Part shown: positions 48,892-56,288 of the stretch, in pieces | Layout: the number at the start of each line of letters is the position of its first letter | Numbering within the stretch: the first letter of the stretch is position 1 | Notes under the pieces: model-generated | What the model was told of the DNA's origin: nothing | The model's input: only the letters and a program-made list of their open reading frames with translations | The model's database searches: none | DNA from: CBDIBC01 sp965276635 | Lineage (GTDB): Bacteria > Actinomycetota > Acidimicrobiia > Acidimicrobiales > Palsa-688 | Length of the DNA: 64,000 nucleotides | NCBI GenBank assembly: GCA_965276635.1 | Contig: CBDIBC010000005.1 | Location: 1,922,001 to 1,986,000 of the forward strand | Reading direction: 5' to 3' | Made by a program: the position numbers and the translations under genes

Positions 48892-51684
48892 TTAGCCGAG
48901 GCCCAGGCCGATGTCCGGGCCACGGCCGGGTGCATCATCGATCCCCCGACCGGGACCGAGCCAGCGGGGGCGCTCGGCCGTCCTGTCCTGTAGGCGCCCG
49001 AGGGCCTCGATGCCGGGCGTCTCCGGGTCCACCTCGACGGCCCGGACCAGCGCAGCGGTGCGGTACTCGGCGGCTCGGGTCAGACGACCGAGGTGGCGGA
49101 GCTCCCCGGCGTGGCTGGCGATCCACCGGGCATCGGGTTGGGGAGGGTGGGCCGGCCCGGCGGGGAGCGCATGCTGGAGCTGCCAACGAACGGCATCGCG
49201 CTCGGCGTCCAGCCGGTCCAACGGGAGGGTGGCGAGCGCTCGGTCGTCACCCACGCCGCGCTGCGCTGGGCCGGTAGCCGGAGGGGACGCCGCCAGCGCC
49301 TGCTCGGCCAGGCGCTCCAACCGGCTCGGTGGGGGGCCCCCGACCCTCGGCGCCGCCGCCCGCCACACGACGGCGGCGGCCTGCACCTGGTGGCGGTGCT
49401 GGCGGAGGGCCGACGGTGGGCCGAGCACGAACAGATCGCCGGGTTGGGTGCCCGCCACCCGGGCGGACGCCGTCACCTGGGCGGGGGTCAGCGCGTAGCC
49501 ATGGGCGACCCGGTTGCCGCCCGACCGGTCGATGACCGACCGATGATCCGCCCGTGACCCGTCGCACCACGACACCGCTATGCGACGGCTGGCAGGATCG
49601 ACGTCGGTCACCCAACCGAGGGCGCCGGCCGGCACGCTGCCGCGGCGCAGAGCGACGACCCGATCGCCTGGTTGGTAGGTGCGTCCGGCGAGCTCCACGC
49701 TGGGGCCGTCCAGCCAGCCGCGGGCCAGGAGGTGGGCCCGGGCCGCCCGGTTCAAGGCCTCGACCTCGCTCGGGCCCAAACCGACGAGGGTGGCCGGGAT
49801 GACCGGACCGCGTACGACTTCCCGGGGTGCGGAGTTGTCGCTCGGTGTGGCGTTGCCTGCGGCCACCACCGGAAGGCCTGGCGCCGAAGGATGCGAACGC
49901 GCCCAGGCGGCAGCCCATCGCGTGCCCAGGTCGCCGAGGACCTCGCCGGTCGAGGGGGGGATGGCCACCAGGCCGATGGCGATCCCGGGTTCGTCCGGCG
50001 ACGGGTGCAGGCGAGGCTCGGGACCGGTGAGGATGCGGCCGAGCTGCCGGCCGGCATCGACCAGTCCCGCGCTCAGGGGGCGCTGGCGCGCGGGCATGGT
50101 GCCTCCCTCGACCAGCACGACTCGCTTCGTGCCGCCGTGGCGGGCGGCGCGGATCTGGGCGACCAGCTCCGCGCTGGTGCGCCGGTCGGACTGGTCGACG
50201 ACGAGCATGTGGGGGAACGACCTGCCGGCAGGGTCGTGGCGGGGGAGGCCGGCGAGGACGTCCCAGCGGCGGGCGCCGGTCGACGATGAGGCCACGGCGA
50301 CGTCGACGCCGGCGATGTCGCATGCGTGGCGGACGGCGTCGAGGACAGCGGCGTGCGCCATCAGGTTCGTCTGCCTGGGCGCCCCCTTCAGCACTCGTAC
50401 GCCCTCCGGGCCGGTGCAGAGTCGGTCGACTGCGTCGGCGGCGAGAGGTGAAAGGCCCGGTCGGGCGTGGATGGCGGCGGCGACGTGGCTCGAGCTGATC
50501 CCCCGATCGCCCCTGCCGTCGGTCCCAGTGACGGTCTCCCGGTCGTCCCTCCCGCGGTCGACGTCGTCGCCCCCGCCGGCGAGGGCCAGCCGCAGCAGCT
50601 CGGCGTCAGCGGCCTGGAGGACCGGGGTCGTCCACCGAGCGGGGGCATGGCCCTCCGGCGCGGCGACAGGGACACACGTCCGGCAGAAACGGGTGGCCAG
50701 CGCTTCGGTCCGGACAGCCGAGGAGCCGTCGGGGAAGGTGGCGGCCAGGGCCCGGATGACATCGAAGGTGGTGAACGACGACGCCCCGCGCTCCAACGCG
50801 GCCCGCACTCGCTGCTCCCAATCGGCATCGGGGGTCAGCCGGGCCGGTGTGCGTCGCGCCTCTTGGAGGAGGTCAGCGGCGGCGACCACCCCGAAACCGG
50901 TGGCCTCGACGGCGCTGCGCCACCGCCGCTCGCCGTCGTCCCTGGTGCGGGCGCGCGTCGCTCGCCTGGCCCGTCGGTTGGGTTGTTCCAACTGCGCCAG
51001 GGCGGCCACCACGTCGTGATGGCGGGCGCTCACGGCATCGATGGCCGGCCGGGGCACACCGCCCACGTCGGCCAGCGCGTTGGCGTGCAGCACCCAGGCG
51101 AACCGGTAATCGGCCTCGGCCAGGTGATGGCGCAACGCCAGCCGGTACACGGCGCCGAGCTCTCGTTGGCAACGCCAGAGGGCGTCCGACGCCAAGGCCG
51201 ACCACCGCCCGTCGGTGCCGTGCGCCAGGTTCGCCACCAGGACATGGCAGTGCAGGTGCGGGTCGCCGGAGGCGCTGCGGACGTGGTCCCAGGCGGCCAT
51301 GACCGGTCCGGTGATGCCGACCAGATGAGGTCCCCGACGCGCCCAGCACCCGTGGTGGACCAGGAAGCCCAGCGCTTCGTCGACGGCCTGTCGGTGGGCG
51401 GCGGCGAGGTCGCTGCCGGCTGCGGGCGGACCCAGGGCGGCGAGCAGTGACACGGATTTCGGCGCGGCGAAGGTGAGGTCCCAGCCGGCCCGGTGGCGCT
51501 GACGATCTCCGAGGTGCTTGCCATCGCCCGGGTGCTGCCCCCGCAGGACGCGGCGGAGATCAGCCGCGAGGACGGGGCCGTCGACACCGAGGTCTCGGGC
51601 TCCCTCGCCCAGCCATCGGCCCGGGCTGGGCCCATCCAGGAAGTAGGCGCCGGCACCGGCAACCAAGGGAGTGACGACCAACAC
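48892..51684 (-). CDS. MobF-family (TrwC-like) conjugative relaxase with degenerate helicase domain
   Basis: MobF relaxases nick oriT and pilot the transferred strand. From GTG 51684 the 930-residue protein starts VLVVTPLVAGAGAYFLDG with a candidate nucleophile Tyr14 (usually a YY pair, here YF). GWDLTFAAPKSVSLLAALG follows, and the metal-binding triad is His134, His145, His147 in the TrwC spacing (H-x10-H-x-H, within SGDPHLHCHVLVAN). The SF1 helicase half is decayed: at the Walker A position is LKGAPRQTNL with no GKT, and Walker B reads MLVVDQSD. Nicking may survive but ATP-driven unwinding probably does not. It is divergent from the secretion genes. Confidence 0.85.
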   Translation of the reverse strand: MLVVTPLVAGAGAYFLDGPSPGRWLGEGARDLGVDGPVLAADLRRVLRGQHPGDGKHLGDRQRHRAGWDLTFAAPKSVSLLAALGPPAAGSDLAAAHRQAVDEALGFLVHHGCWARRGPHLVGITGPVMAAWDHVRSASGDPHLHCHVLVANLAHGTDGRWSALASDALWRCQRELGAVYRLALRHHLAEADYRFAWVLHANALADVGGVPRPAIDAVSARHHDVVAALAQLEQPNRRARRATRARTRDDGERRWRSAVEATGFGVVAAADLLQEARRTPARLTPDADWEQRVRAALERGASSFTTFDVIRALAATFPDGSSAVRTEALATRFCRTCVPVAAPEGHAPARWTTPVLQAADAELLRLALAGGGDDVDRGRDDRETVTGTDGRGDRGISSSHVAAAIHARPGLSPLAADAVDRLCTGPEGVRVLKGAPRQTNLMAHAAVLDAVRHACDIAGVDVAVASSSTGARRWDVLAGLPRHDPAGRSFPHMLVVDQSDRRTSAELVAQIRAARHGGTKRVVLVEGGTMPARQRPLSAGLVDAGRQLGRILTGPEPRLHPSPDEPGIAIGLVAIPPSTGEVLGDLGTRWAAAWARSHPSAPGLPVVAAGNATPSDNSAPREVVRGPVIPATLVGLGPSEVEALNRAARAHLLARGWLDGPSVELAGRTYQPGDRVVALRRGSVPAGALGWVTDVDPASRRIAVSWCDGSRADHRSVIDRSGGNRVAHGYALTPAQVTASARVAGTQPGDLFVLGPPSALRQHRHQVQAAAVVWRAAAPRVGGPPPSRLERLAEQALAASPPATGPAQRGVGDDRALATLPLDRLDAERDAVRWQLQHALPAGPAHPPQPDARWIASHAGELRHLGRLTRAAEYRTAALVRAVEVDPETPGIEALGRLQDRTAERPRWLGPGRGIDDAPGRGPDIGLGLG

Positions 51685-51770
51685 AAAGAAGACACTAGTA
51701 ATACATGGGAAACTATGGAAGAGTCGATGGCGAGGTACCGACGACCGGACCTCGAGCGGAGGAGGACCCA
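51685..51770. promoter_or_regulatory. Divergent promoter region of the conjugation module, possible oriT
   Basis: The 86 bases between relaxase and pilin-like gene starts contain an unusually AT-rich pocket for this genome (ACTAGTAATACATGGGAAAC and flanks, about 51694-51720). This fits promoters for both directions, and oriT often lies here in MobF systems. A strong ribosome site GGAGGAGG (51759-51766) precedes the rightward GTG. No nick sequence can be named by eye. Confidence 0.4.
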
Positions 51771-52121
51771 GTGATCGGATTGCTGACTGTCGAGATCGCA
51801 CCGCCGGGCGGGACAGGGAGTCCGGCATCCGGGCCGCCGGTGTCGTACGTGCAGCTCGACCCGTCGAAGACGTCGGCGCTGCCCGGCCATGACTTCCTGG
51901 GCAACGTGGCCAATGCCATCGGCTCCTGGGCCCTGATCGCCGCTCTCGTCGGAATCCTCATCGGGGCCATCATGTGGGCGTTCGGCCACTACAGCCAGAA
52001 CTATCAGCAGGCGTACAACGGGCGGAAGGGCGTGCTCGTCTCCGGGTTGGCCGCCGTCCTGGTCGGCGCGGCTCCGTACCTGGTGAACTTCTTCGCCGCC
52101 CAGGGCTACTCGGTGAAGTGA
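51771..52121 (+). CDS. DUF6112/VirB2-like conjugation pilin-type protein
   Basis: A 116-residue protein with two hydrophobic segments (WALIAALVGILIGAIMWAFG and LVSGLAAVLVGAAPYLVNFF) joined by a polar loop HYSQNYQQAYNGRKG. This is the layout of VirB2/TrbC pilins and of the DUF6112 family found beside SCO6880-type genes. Start GTG 51771 follows GGAGGAGG. The stop overlaps the next ATG by one base (TGATG). Confidence 0.78.
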   Translation: MIGLLTVEIAPPGGTGSPASGPPVSYVQLDPSKTSALPGHDFLGNVANAIGSWALIAALVGILIGAIMWAFGHYSQNYQQAYNGRKGVLVSGLAAVLVGAAPYLVNFFAAQGYSVK

Positions 52122-53485
52122 TGCCCGAGATCCCTCTACCCATCGGTCCCATCCCGCCCGTCACCCCATTTCATCTGGGCTCGGTGGGCAGCGGCCTGAC
52201 CCGCGACGCCGTGACCGGGGTCATGGACGCGTTTACCGCCGGGCTCGAGCACGGCGCCACCTGGCTCGTCGGTCAGATCCAGGCGCTGCTGCTGCCGCCT
52301 GTGCACGTGGCCGATCCGGCCAGCATTCATCTGGACAGCACGTGGTTCGTGCACGAGATCGACGTCATGCTGCGGGTGATGCTGGGGATGGTCCTGCCCC
52401 TGCTCCTCGCCGCCACCATCGGCGCCGTGCTCCGCCAGGACATGCGCCGGCTGCTGCGCATCTGGTTGGTCTCGCTACCACTTGCCATCGTCGGCACGTT
52501 CGTCGCCGTTCAGCTGAGCGCGGTGCTGGTCAACGGGGTCAACGATCTGTCGACCCTCATGATCGGTAGCGATGCCAGCGATCTGCAGCGCGCCTTGGGC
52601 CGCATGGTGGCCGACTCGACCGTTCCGGGAGCCGGTGCGGTGACCGCGCTCGTCGATCTTGTAATCCTGGCTGGGGCGCTCCTGCTGTGGTTGGAGCTGA
52701 TCCTGCGAGCGGCGGTGGTGTATCTGGTCGTGTTCTTCCTGCCGCTCGGTCTGGCCGCCATGATCTGGCCGGCCACCGCGCACCTCACCCGCAGGATGAT
52801 CGAGACACTGGTTGCAGTCATCGTGTCGAAGTTCGTCATCGTGGCTGCGCTGGCCCTCGGCGCCAGCGCAGTTCTCGGCGGGGGACCGGACACGTCGGGG
52901 CTGATAGGGGGCGCCATGTTGCTCCTCGCCGCCTTCGCGCCGTTCACCCTGCTCAAGCTCATCCCCATCATGGAAGGGGCGGCCATCGCCCACTTGGAGG
53001 GCACGGCTCGCCGGCCGGCACGTGCGGCCGCCCGCGCCGCAGGCGCCGCCGGCCGAGCCCCGAGCCATCCCGTCGCTGCCCTCCTCCGCAGCCGCGCCGG
53101 TGCTGGCGGTGACGGCGGATCGGCGGCCAACGACGCCAGCCAGCCGGGCCGCACCTCGGCGCCGGCCCGCCCCTTGCGCGACCTGCACGGGTGGGCCACG
53201 GTCGACGGCGAGCCCATCGCCGCCGATCCCGGTCGTTCCGCTGCGCCGGCGACCTCGTCCGCCGGCGCAGACGGAGGGGCCGCCGCAGCCGGGGCAGTCG
53301 GAGGTGCCGAAGCAGCCGGAGGTGGCGGCCAACCGGTCGGGTCGGCGTCACCGTCGCACGTCGCGGACCCGGTGCCTTCGTCGGCGGACGGCTGGTCGTC
53401 CTCCAGCCGACTGCGATCGGCCGAGGTCTGGACGCTGACGGCCGGCCCGCCCGGTCGGACTGACCACCCCGGCGGTGCGTCATGA
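52121..53485 (+). CDS. TrbL/VirB6-like conjugation membrane protein
   Basis: A 454-residue polytopic protein: LRVMLGMVLPLLLAATIGAVL, IWLVSLPLAIVGTFVAVQL, LVDLVILAGALLLWLELIL, VVYLVVFFLPLGLAAMIWP, LVAVIVSKFVIVAALALGAS. The order of helices and the phrase ending FVIVAALALG resemble VirB6/TrbL inner-membrane channel subunits. A long Ala/Gly/Pro/Arg-rich cytosolic tail (from about residue 295) has low complexity. Starts on the overlap TGATG and its stop overlaps the next ATG by 4 bases. Confidence 0.8.
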   Translation: MPEIPLPIGPIPPVTPFHLGSVGSGLTRDAVTGVMDAFTAGLEHGATWLVGQIQALLLPPVHVADPASIHLDSTWFVHEIDVMLRVMLGMVLPLLLAATIGAVLRQDMRRLLRIWLVSLPLAIVGTFVAVQLSAVLVNGVNDLSTLMIGSDASDLQRALGRMVADSTVPGAGAVTALVDLVILAGALLLWLELILRAAVVYLVVFFLPLGLAAMIWPATAHLTRRMIETLVAVIVSKFVIVAALALGASAVLGGGPDTSGLIGGAMLLLAAFAPFTLLKLIPIMEGAAIAHLEGTARRPARAAARAAGAAGRAPSHPVAALLRSRAGAGGDGGSAANDASQPGRTSAPARPLRDLHGWATVDGEPIAADPGRSAAPATSSAGADGGAAAAGAVGGAEAAGGGGQPVGSASPSHVADPVPSSADGWSSSSRLRSAEVWTLTAGPPGRTDHPGGAS

Positions 53486-55044
53486 GCGACGATGGTGGCG
53501 ACTCCGCCCGCTACACGTTCCCCCCTGTGGAGCGTCGCGGCGTGGTGCTCGGCCTCGACGGCCTCCAGCTCGGGGTGCTGACGGGTGGCGTGGCGCTGGC
53601 CCTGGGCCTGCTGCGCAGCGGCAGAGGAACCGTGTCCCTCGTCGTCGCCTTGGTGGTGATGGCAGCCAGCGCGACGGCCGCCCTCGTACCCCTGGCCGGT
53701 CGGCCGCCGGTGGCGTGGGCGCCGTCCGTGCTCGCCTGGGTCATGCACGGGCGGGCCCGGCGGTTGGCCCCGGCCCCCGCTGCCGGCCGCCACAGCGGCG
53801 CCCCGGCCCCCGGCCGCCACAGCGGCGCCCCGGCCCCCGGCCGCCACAGCGGCACCCGGGTCCGGGGGCCTGACCATCGCCAAGGACAGGGGGGATCGTT
53901 GGCACCGGCCGGGATCAGGGTTGTCGCCGCCGCGGCGGTGCCGGGCGAGGACGAGCTGGGGATGATCCAGGATCGCCGGACCGGCGCGTGGTCGGGTGTC
54001 CTCGCCGTGCACGGCCGTTCGCTGACCCTGTTGGACGAGTCGGACCAGGCCCGGCGACTGGCATCGTGGGGCGGGTTGCTCGCCGGCGTGGCCCGCCCGG
54101 GCAGTGCGGTCCACCGGCTGCAGTGGGTGGAGCGGACGGTACCGGCCGATGCCGATGCCCTCGACCGTTACGCGCAGGACGCCGCGGTCGTCGACGTGGA
54201 CAGTGCGCCCGGGTGCAGCTACCGGGAGCTCATCGCCGGCGAGGGCCCGGTGGCCACCGATCACCAGGCGTTCCTCGTCCTCACCGTTCGCCCTCGCCGG
54301 CACCGACCGACGGCGGGAGGATCGGGGGCAACGGCCGCCGGCCGGATGACTGCGAGTCGATCGGCGGCGGTGGCCGAGATTCTGCGCCGTGAGCTCCGCT
54401 TGTTGCGAGGACAGCTGCGCCAGGCTGACCTCCGGGTGTCGGAGCCACTCACCCGCAGCGGCCTGCTGGCGGCCCTGGCGGCGGGGTCCGACCCCGACCG
54501 GCGGCTGGCGCCCCCTGCGGGCCGGGCCGACGAGGAGGCGTGGCCGCTCGGGGCACGCGAGCACTGGGGCGCGGTCCAGTTGGACGGACGATGGGCCGCC
54601 ACCTTCTGGGTGGCGGACTGGCCAAGGGTCGCCGTCGCCCCCGACTTTCTCAGCCCGCTGCTGATGGGAGGCGGCCGCCGTGCCATCGCCATGACGATGG
54701 CGCCGATCCCCCCCGACCGAGCCATCCGGGAGGTGGAGTCGGCTAGGACGGCAGATGCGGCGGACGAGGAGCTGCGCCGACGGGCCGGCTTCGTGTCGAC
54801 GGCGCGACGGGAGCGAGAGGCAGCCGGCGTCCGCCAGCGCGAGCGCGAGCTGGCCGAGGGCCACGCCGACTACCGCTACACCGGGTACCTCACCGTCAGC
54901 GGCGGCACCCGCATCGAGATGGAGGCAGCCTGCGCCGAGGTGGAGCAGTCCGCCCGCCAGGCATTCCTCGTCCTGCGGCGCCTCTACGGTCGCCAGGCCG
55001 AGGCCTTCACCTGGACCCTGCCGGTGGGCCGGGGCCTGACGTGA
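53482..55044 (+). CDS. SCO6880-family type IV secretion protein (VirB3 plus VirB4 N-domain-like)
   Basis: A 520-residue protein with an N-terminal membrane hairpin (LGLDGLQLGVLTGGVALALGLL and VSLVVALVVMAASATAALVPL) like PrgI/VirB3, then a large soluble region resembling the N-terminal domain of VirB4: WSGVLAVHGRSLTLLDESDQARRL, HRLQWVERTVPADADAL, YRYTGYLTVSGGTRIEMEAACAEVE. It is the usual partner of a short VirB4 ATPase encoded next, as in Streptomyces SCO6880 clusters. A 27-bp DNA repeat (53785-53865) encodes GRHSGAPAP units in the linker. Confidence 0.8.
   Translation: MSDDGGDSARYTFPPVERRGVVLGLDGLQLGVLTGGVALALGLLRSGRGTVSLVVALVVMAASATAALVPLAGRPPVAWAPSVLAWVMHGRARRLAPAPAAGRHSGAPAPGRHSGAPAPGRHSGTRVRGPDHRQGQGGSLAPAGIRVVAAAAVPGEDELGMIQDRRTGAWSGVLAVHGRSLTLLDESDQARRLASWGGLLAGVARPGSAVHRLQWVERTVPADADALDRYAQDAAVVDVDSAPGCSYRELIAGEGPVATDHQAFLVLTVRPRRHRPTAGGSGATAAGRMTASRSAAVAEILRRELRLLRGQLRQADLRVSEPLTRSGLLAALAAGSDPDRRLAPPAGRADEEAWPLGAREHWGAVQLDGRWAATFWVADWPRVAVAPDFLSPLLMGGGRRAIAMTMAPIPPDRAIREVESARTADAADEELRRRAGFVSTARREREAAGVRQRERELAEGHADYRYTGYLTVSGGTRIEMEAACAEVEQSARQAFLVLRRLYGRQAEAFTWTLPVGRGLT
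53785..53865 (+). repeat. 27-bp in-frame tandem repeat (3 copies)
   Basis: Units begin at 53785, 53812 and 53839 with GGCCGCCACAGCGG and encode GRHSGAPAP repeats in the linker of the SCO6880-like protein. The unit is a multiple of three. Confidence 0.9.
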
Positions 55045-56288
55045 GGACGCCGCCACCGCACCGGGCCACCACGGCCCACCTGCAGGCCGCCTACCCGTTC
55101 GTGGCCGAGGGCGGCCTGGGCCAGCGGGGTGTGTTCATCGGGCGTGACCTCTACGGTGGCTCGTTCTGCTTCGACCCCTGGGAGCTGTACCACGCCGGGG
55201 CTCTGACCAGCCCCAACGTGGTGGTGCTGGGGCAGATCGGCCGGGGCAAGTCCAGCTTCGTCAAGACGTGGTTGTGGCGGGCCCTGGTGTTCGGGCGCCA
55301 GGCCTGGGTGGTCGACCCGAAGGGCGAGTACGGGCCACTGGCCACCGCCTGTGGGAGCGTCCCCCTTCGATTGGTCCCCGGCGGTCAGCTGCGACTCAAC
55401 CCCCTGGACCTGGGCGCGAGCGGGGCCGACGAGCTGGATGCGCGACCGCACCGGCGCGCCGCCGAGCTGCTGTGCTCCGTGGTCGCCGCCTCCCTCGGGC
55501 GCCCCCTGTCGCCGGCCGAACGGGCGGCGACCGACCTGGCGGTGGCCGGTAGCCGCCGCCGCCTCGGGCCGGTGACGACCCTGCCCGACGTGGTGTCCAC
55601 CCTGCTCGATCCCGACGAGGCGGCGGCGGCCGAGGTGGGCACCGACCGCGCCGGCCTGGCCGCCGACGGCCGACCGGTGGCGCTCGAGCTGCGGCGACTG
55701 GTCGAGGGCGACCTGGCCGGGATGTTCGACGCCCCGACGTCGGCGTCGATCGACCTGCGCGCACCCATGGTCGTGCTGGACCTCTCCGCCCTCTACCGGT
55801 CGCCGGCGCTCGGCATCCTCATGACGTGTGCCACCGCCTGGCTGCACGCCGCCCTCGGCGTCGGCGACGGCGTCAAGCGGCTGATCGTGCTGGACGAGGC
55901 CTGGGCCACCCTGCACGATCGCGCCACCGCCCGTTGGCTCCAGGCCGGGTTCAAGTTGGCCCGGGCGTCGGGGGCGGCCCACGTGGCGGTGGTGCACCGA
56001 CTCTCCGACCTGCGTGCCGCGGGCGCCGACGGCTCCGCCGAGCAACGCCTGGCCGAGGGGCTGCTGGCCGACGCCGAGACCCGGGTGGTCTACGCGCAGC
56101 CACCGTCGGAGGTGGCCATGGCCGGCGACCTGCTCGGCCTGTCGTCCACCGAGCGAGGGCTGCTGCCGCACCTGCCCCGGGGTGTCGCGCTGTGGAAGGT
56201 GGGGGAGCGCTCGTTCCTGATCGAGCATCGGCTGGGCCGCGCCGAGCGTTCGATCGTCGACACCGACGCCGCAATGGAGGGGCCATGA
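55041..56288 (+). CDS. virB4: VirB4-like conjugation ATPase
   Basis: A 415-residue AAA+ motor that powers pilus assembly and DNA transfer at the inner membrane. GVFIGRDLYGGSFCFDPWELY opens the ATPase domain; Walker A is VLGQIGRGKSSFVKTWLWR; AWVVDPKGEYGPLA follows; Walker B is RLIVLDEAWATLHD; and a QP-type sensor region includes TRVVYAQPPSEVAMAGDLLGL. It lacks the N-terminal VirB4 domain, which appears to be supplied by the preceding SCO6880-like protein. GTG 55041 overlaps that gene by 4 bases, and its stop overlaps the next gene by 4. Confidence 0.88.
   Translation: MRTPPPHRATTAHLQAAYPFVAEGGLGQRGVFIGRDLYGGSFCFDPWELYHAGALTSPNVVVLGQIGRGKSSFVKTWLWRALVFGRQAWVVDPKGEYGPLATACGSVPLRLVPGGQLRLNPLDLGASGADELDARPHRRAAELLCSVVAASLGRPLSPAERAATDLAVAGSRRRLGPVTTLPDVVSTLLDPDEAAAAEVGTDRAGLAADGRPVALELRRLVEGDLAGMFDAPTSASIDLRAPMVVLDLSALYRSPALGILMTCATAWLHAALGVGDGVKRLIVLDEAWATLHDRATARWLQAGFKLARASGAAHVAVVHRLSDLRAAGADGSAEQRLAEGLLADAETRVVYAQPPSEVAMAGDLLGLSSTERGLLPHLPRGVALWKVGERSFLIEHRLGRAERSIVDTDAAMEGP

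Noticed and set aside
51493..51774. Plus-strand frame of 93 codons overlapping the relaxase start
   Set aside because: It is antisense to the conserved relaxase N-terminus and ends across the pilin-like gene start; no homology is visible.
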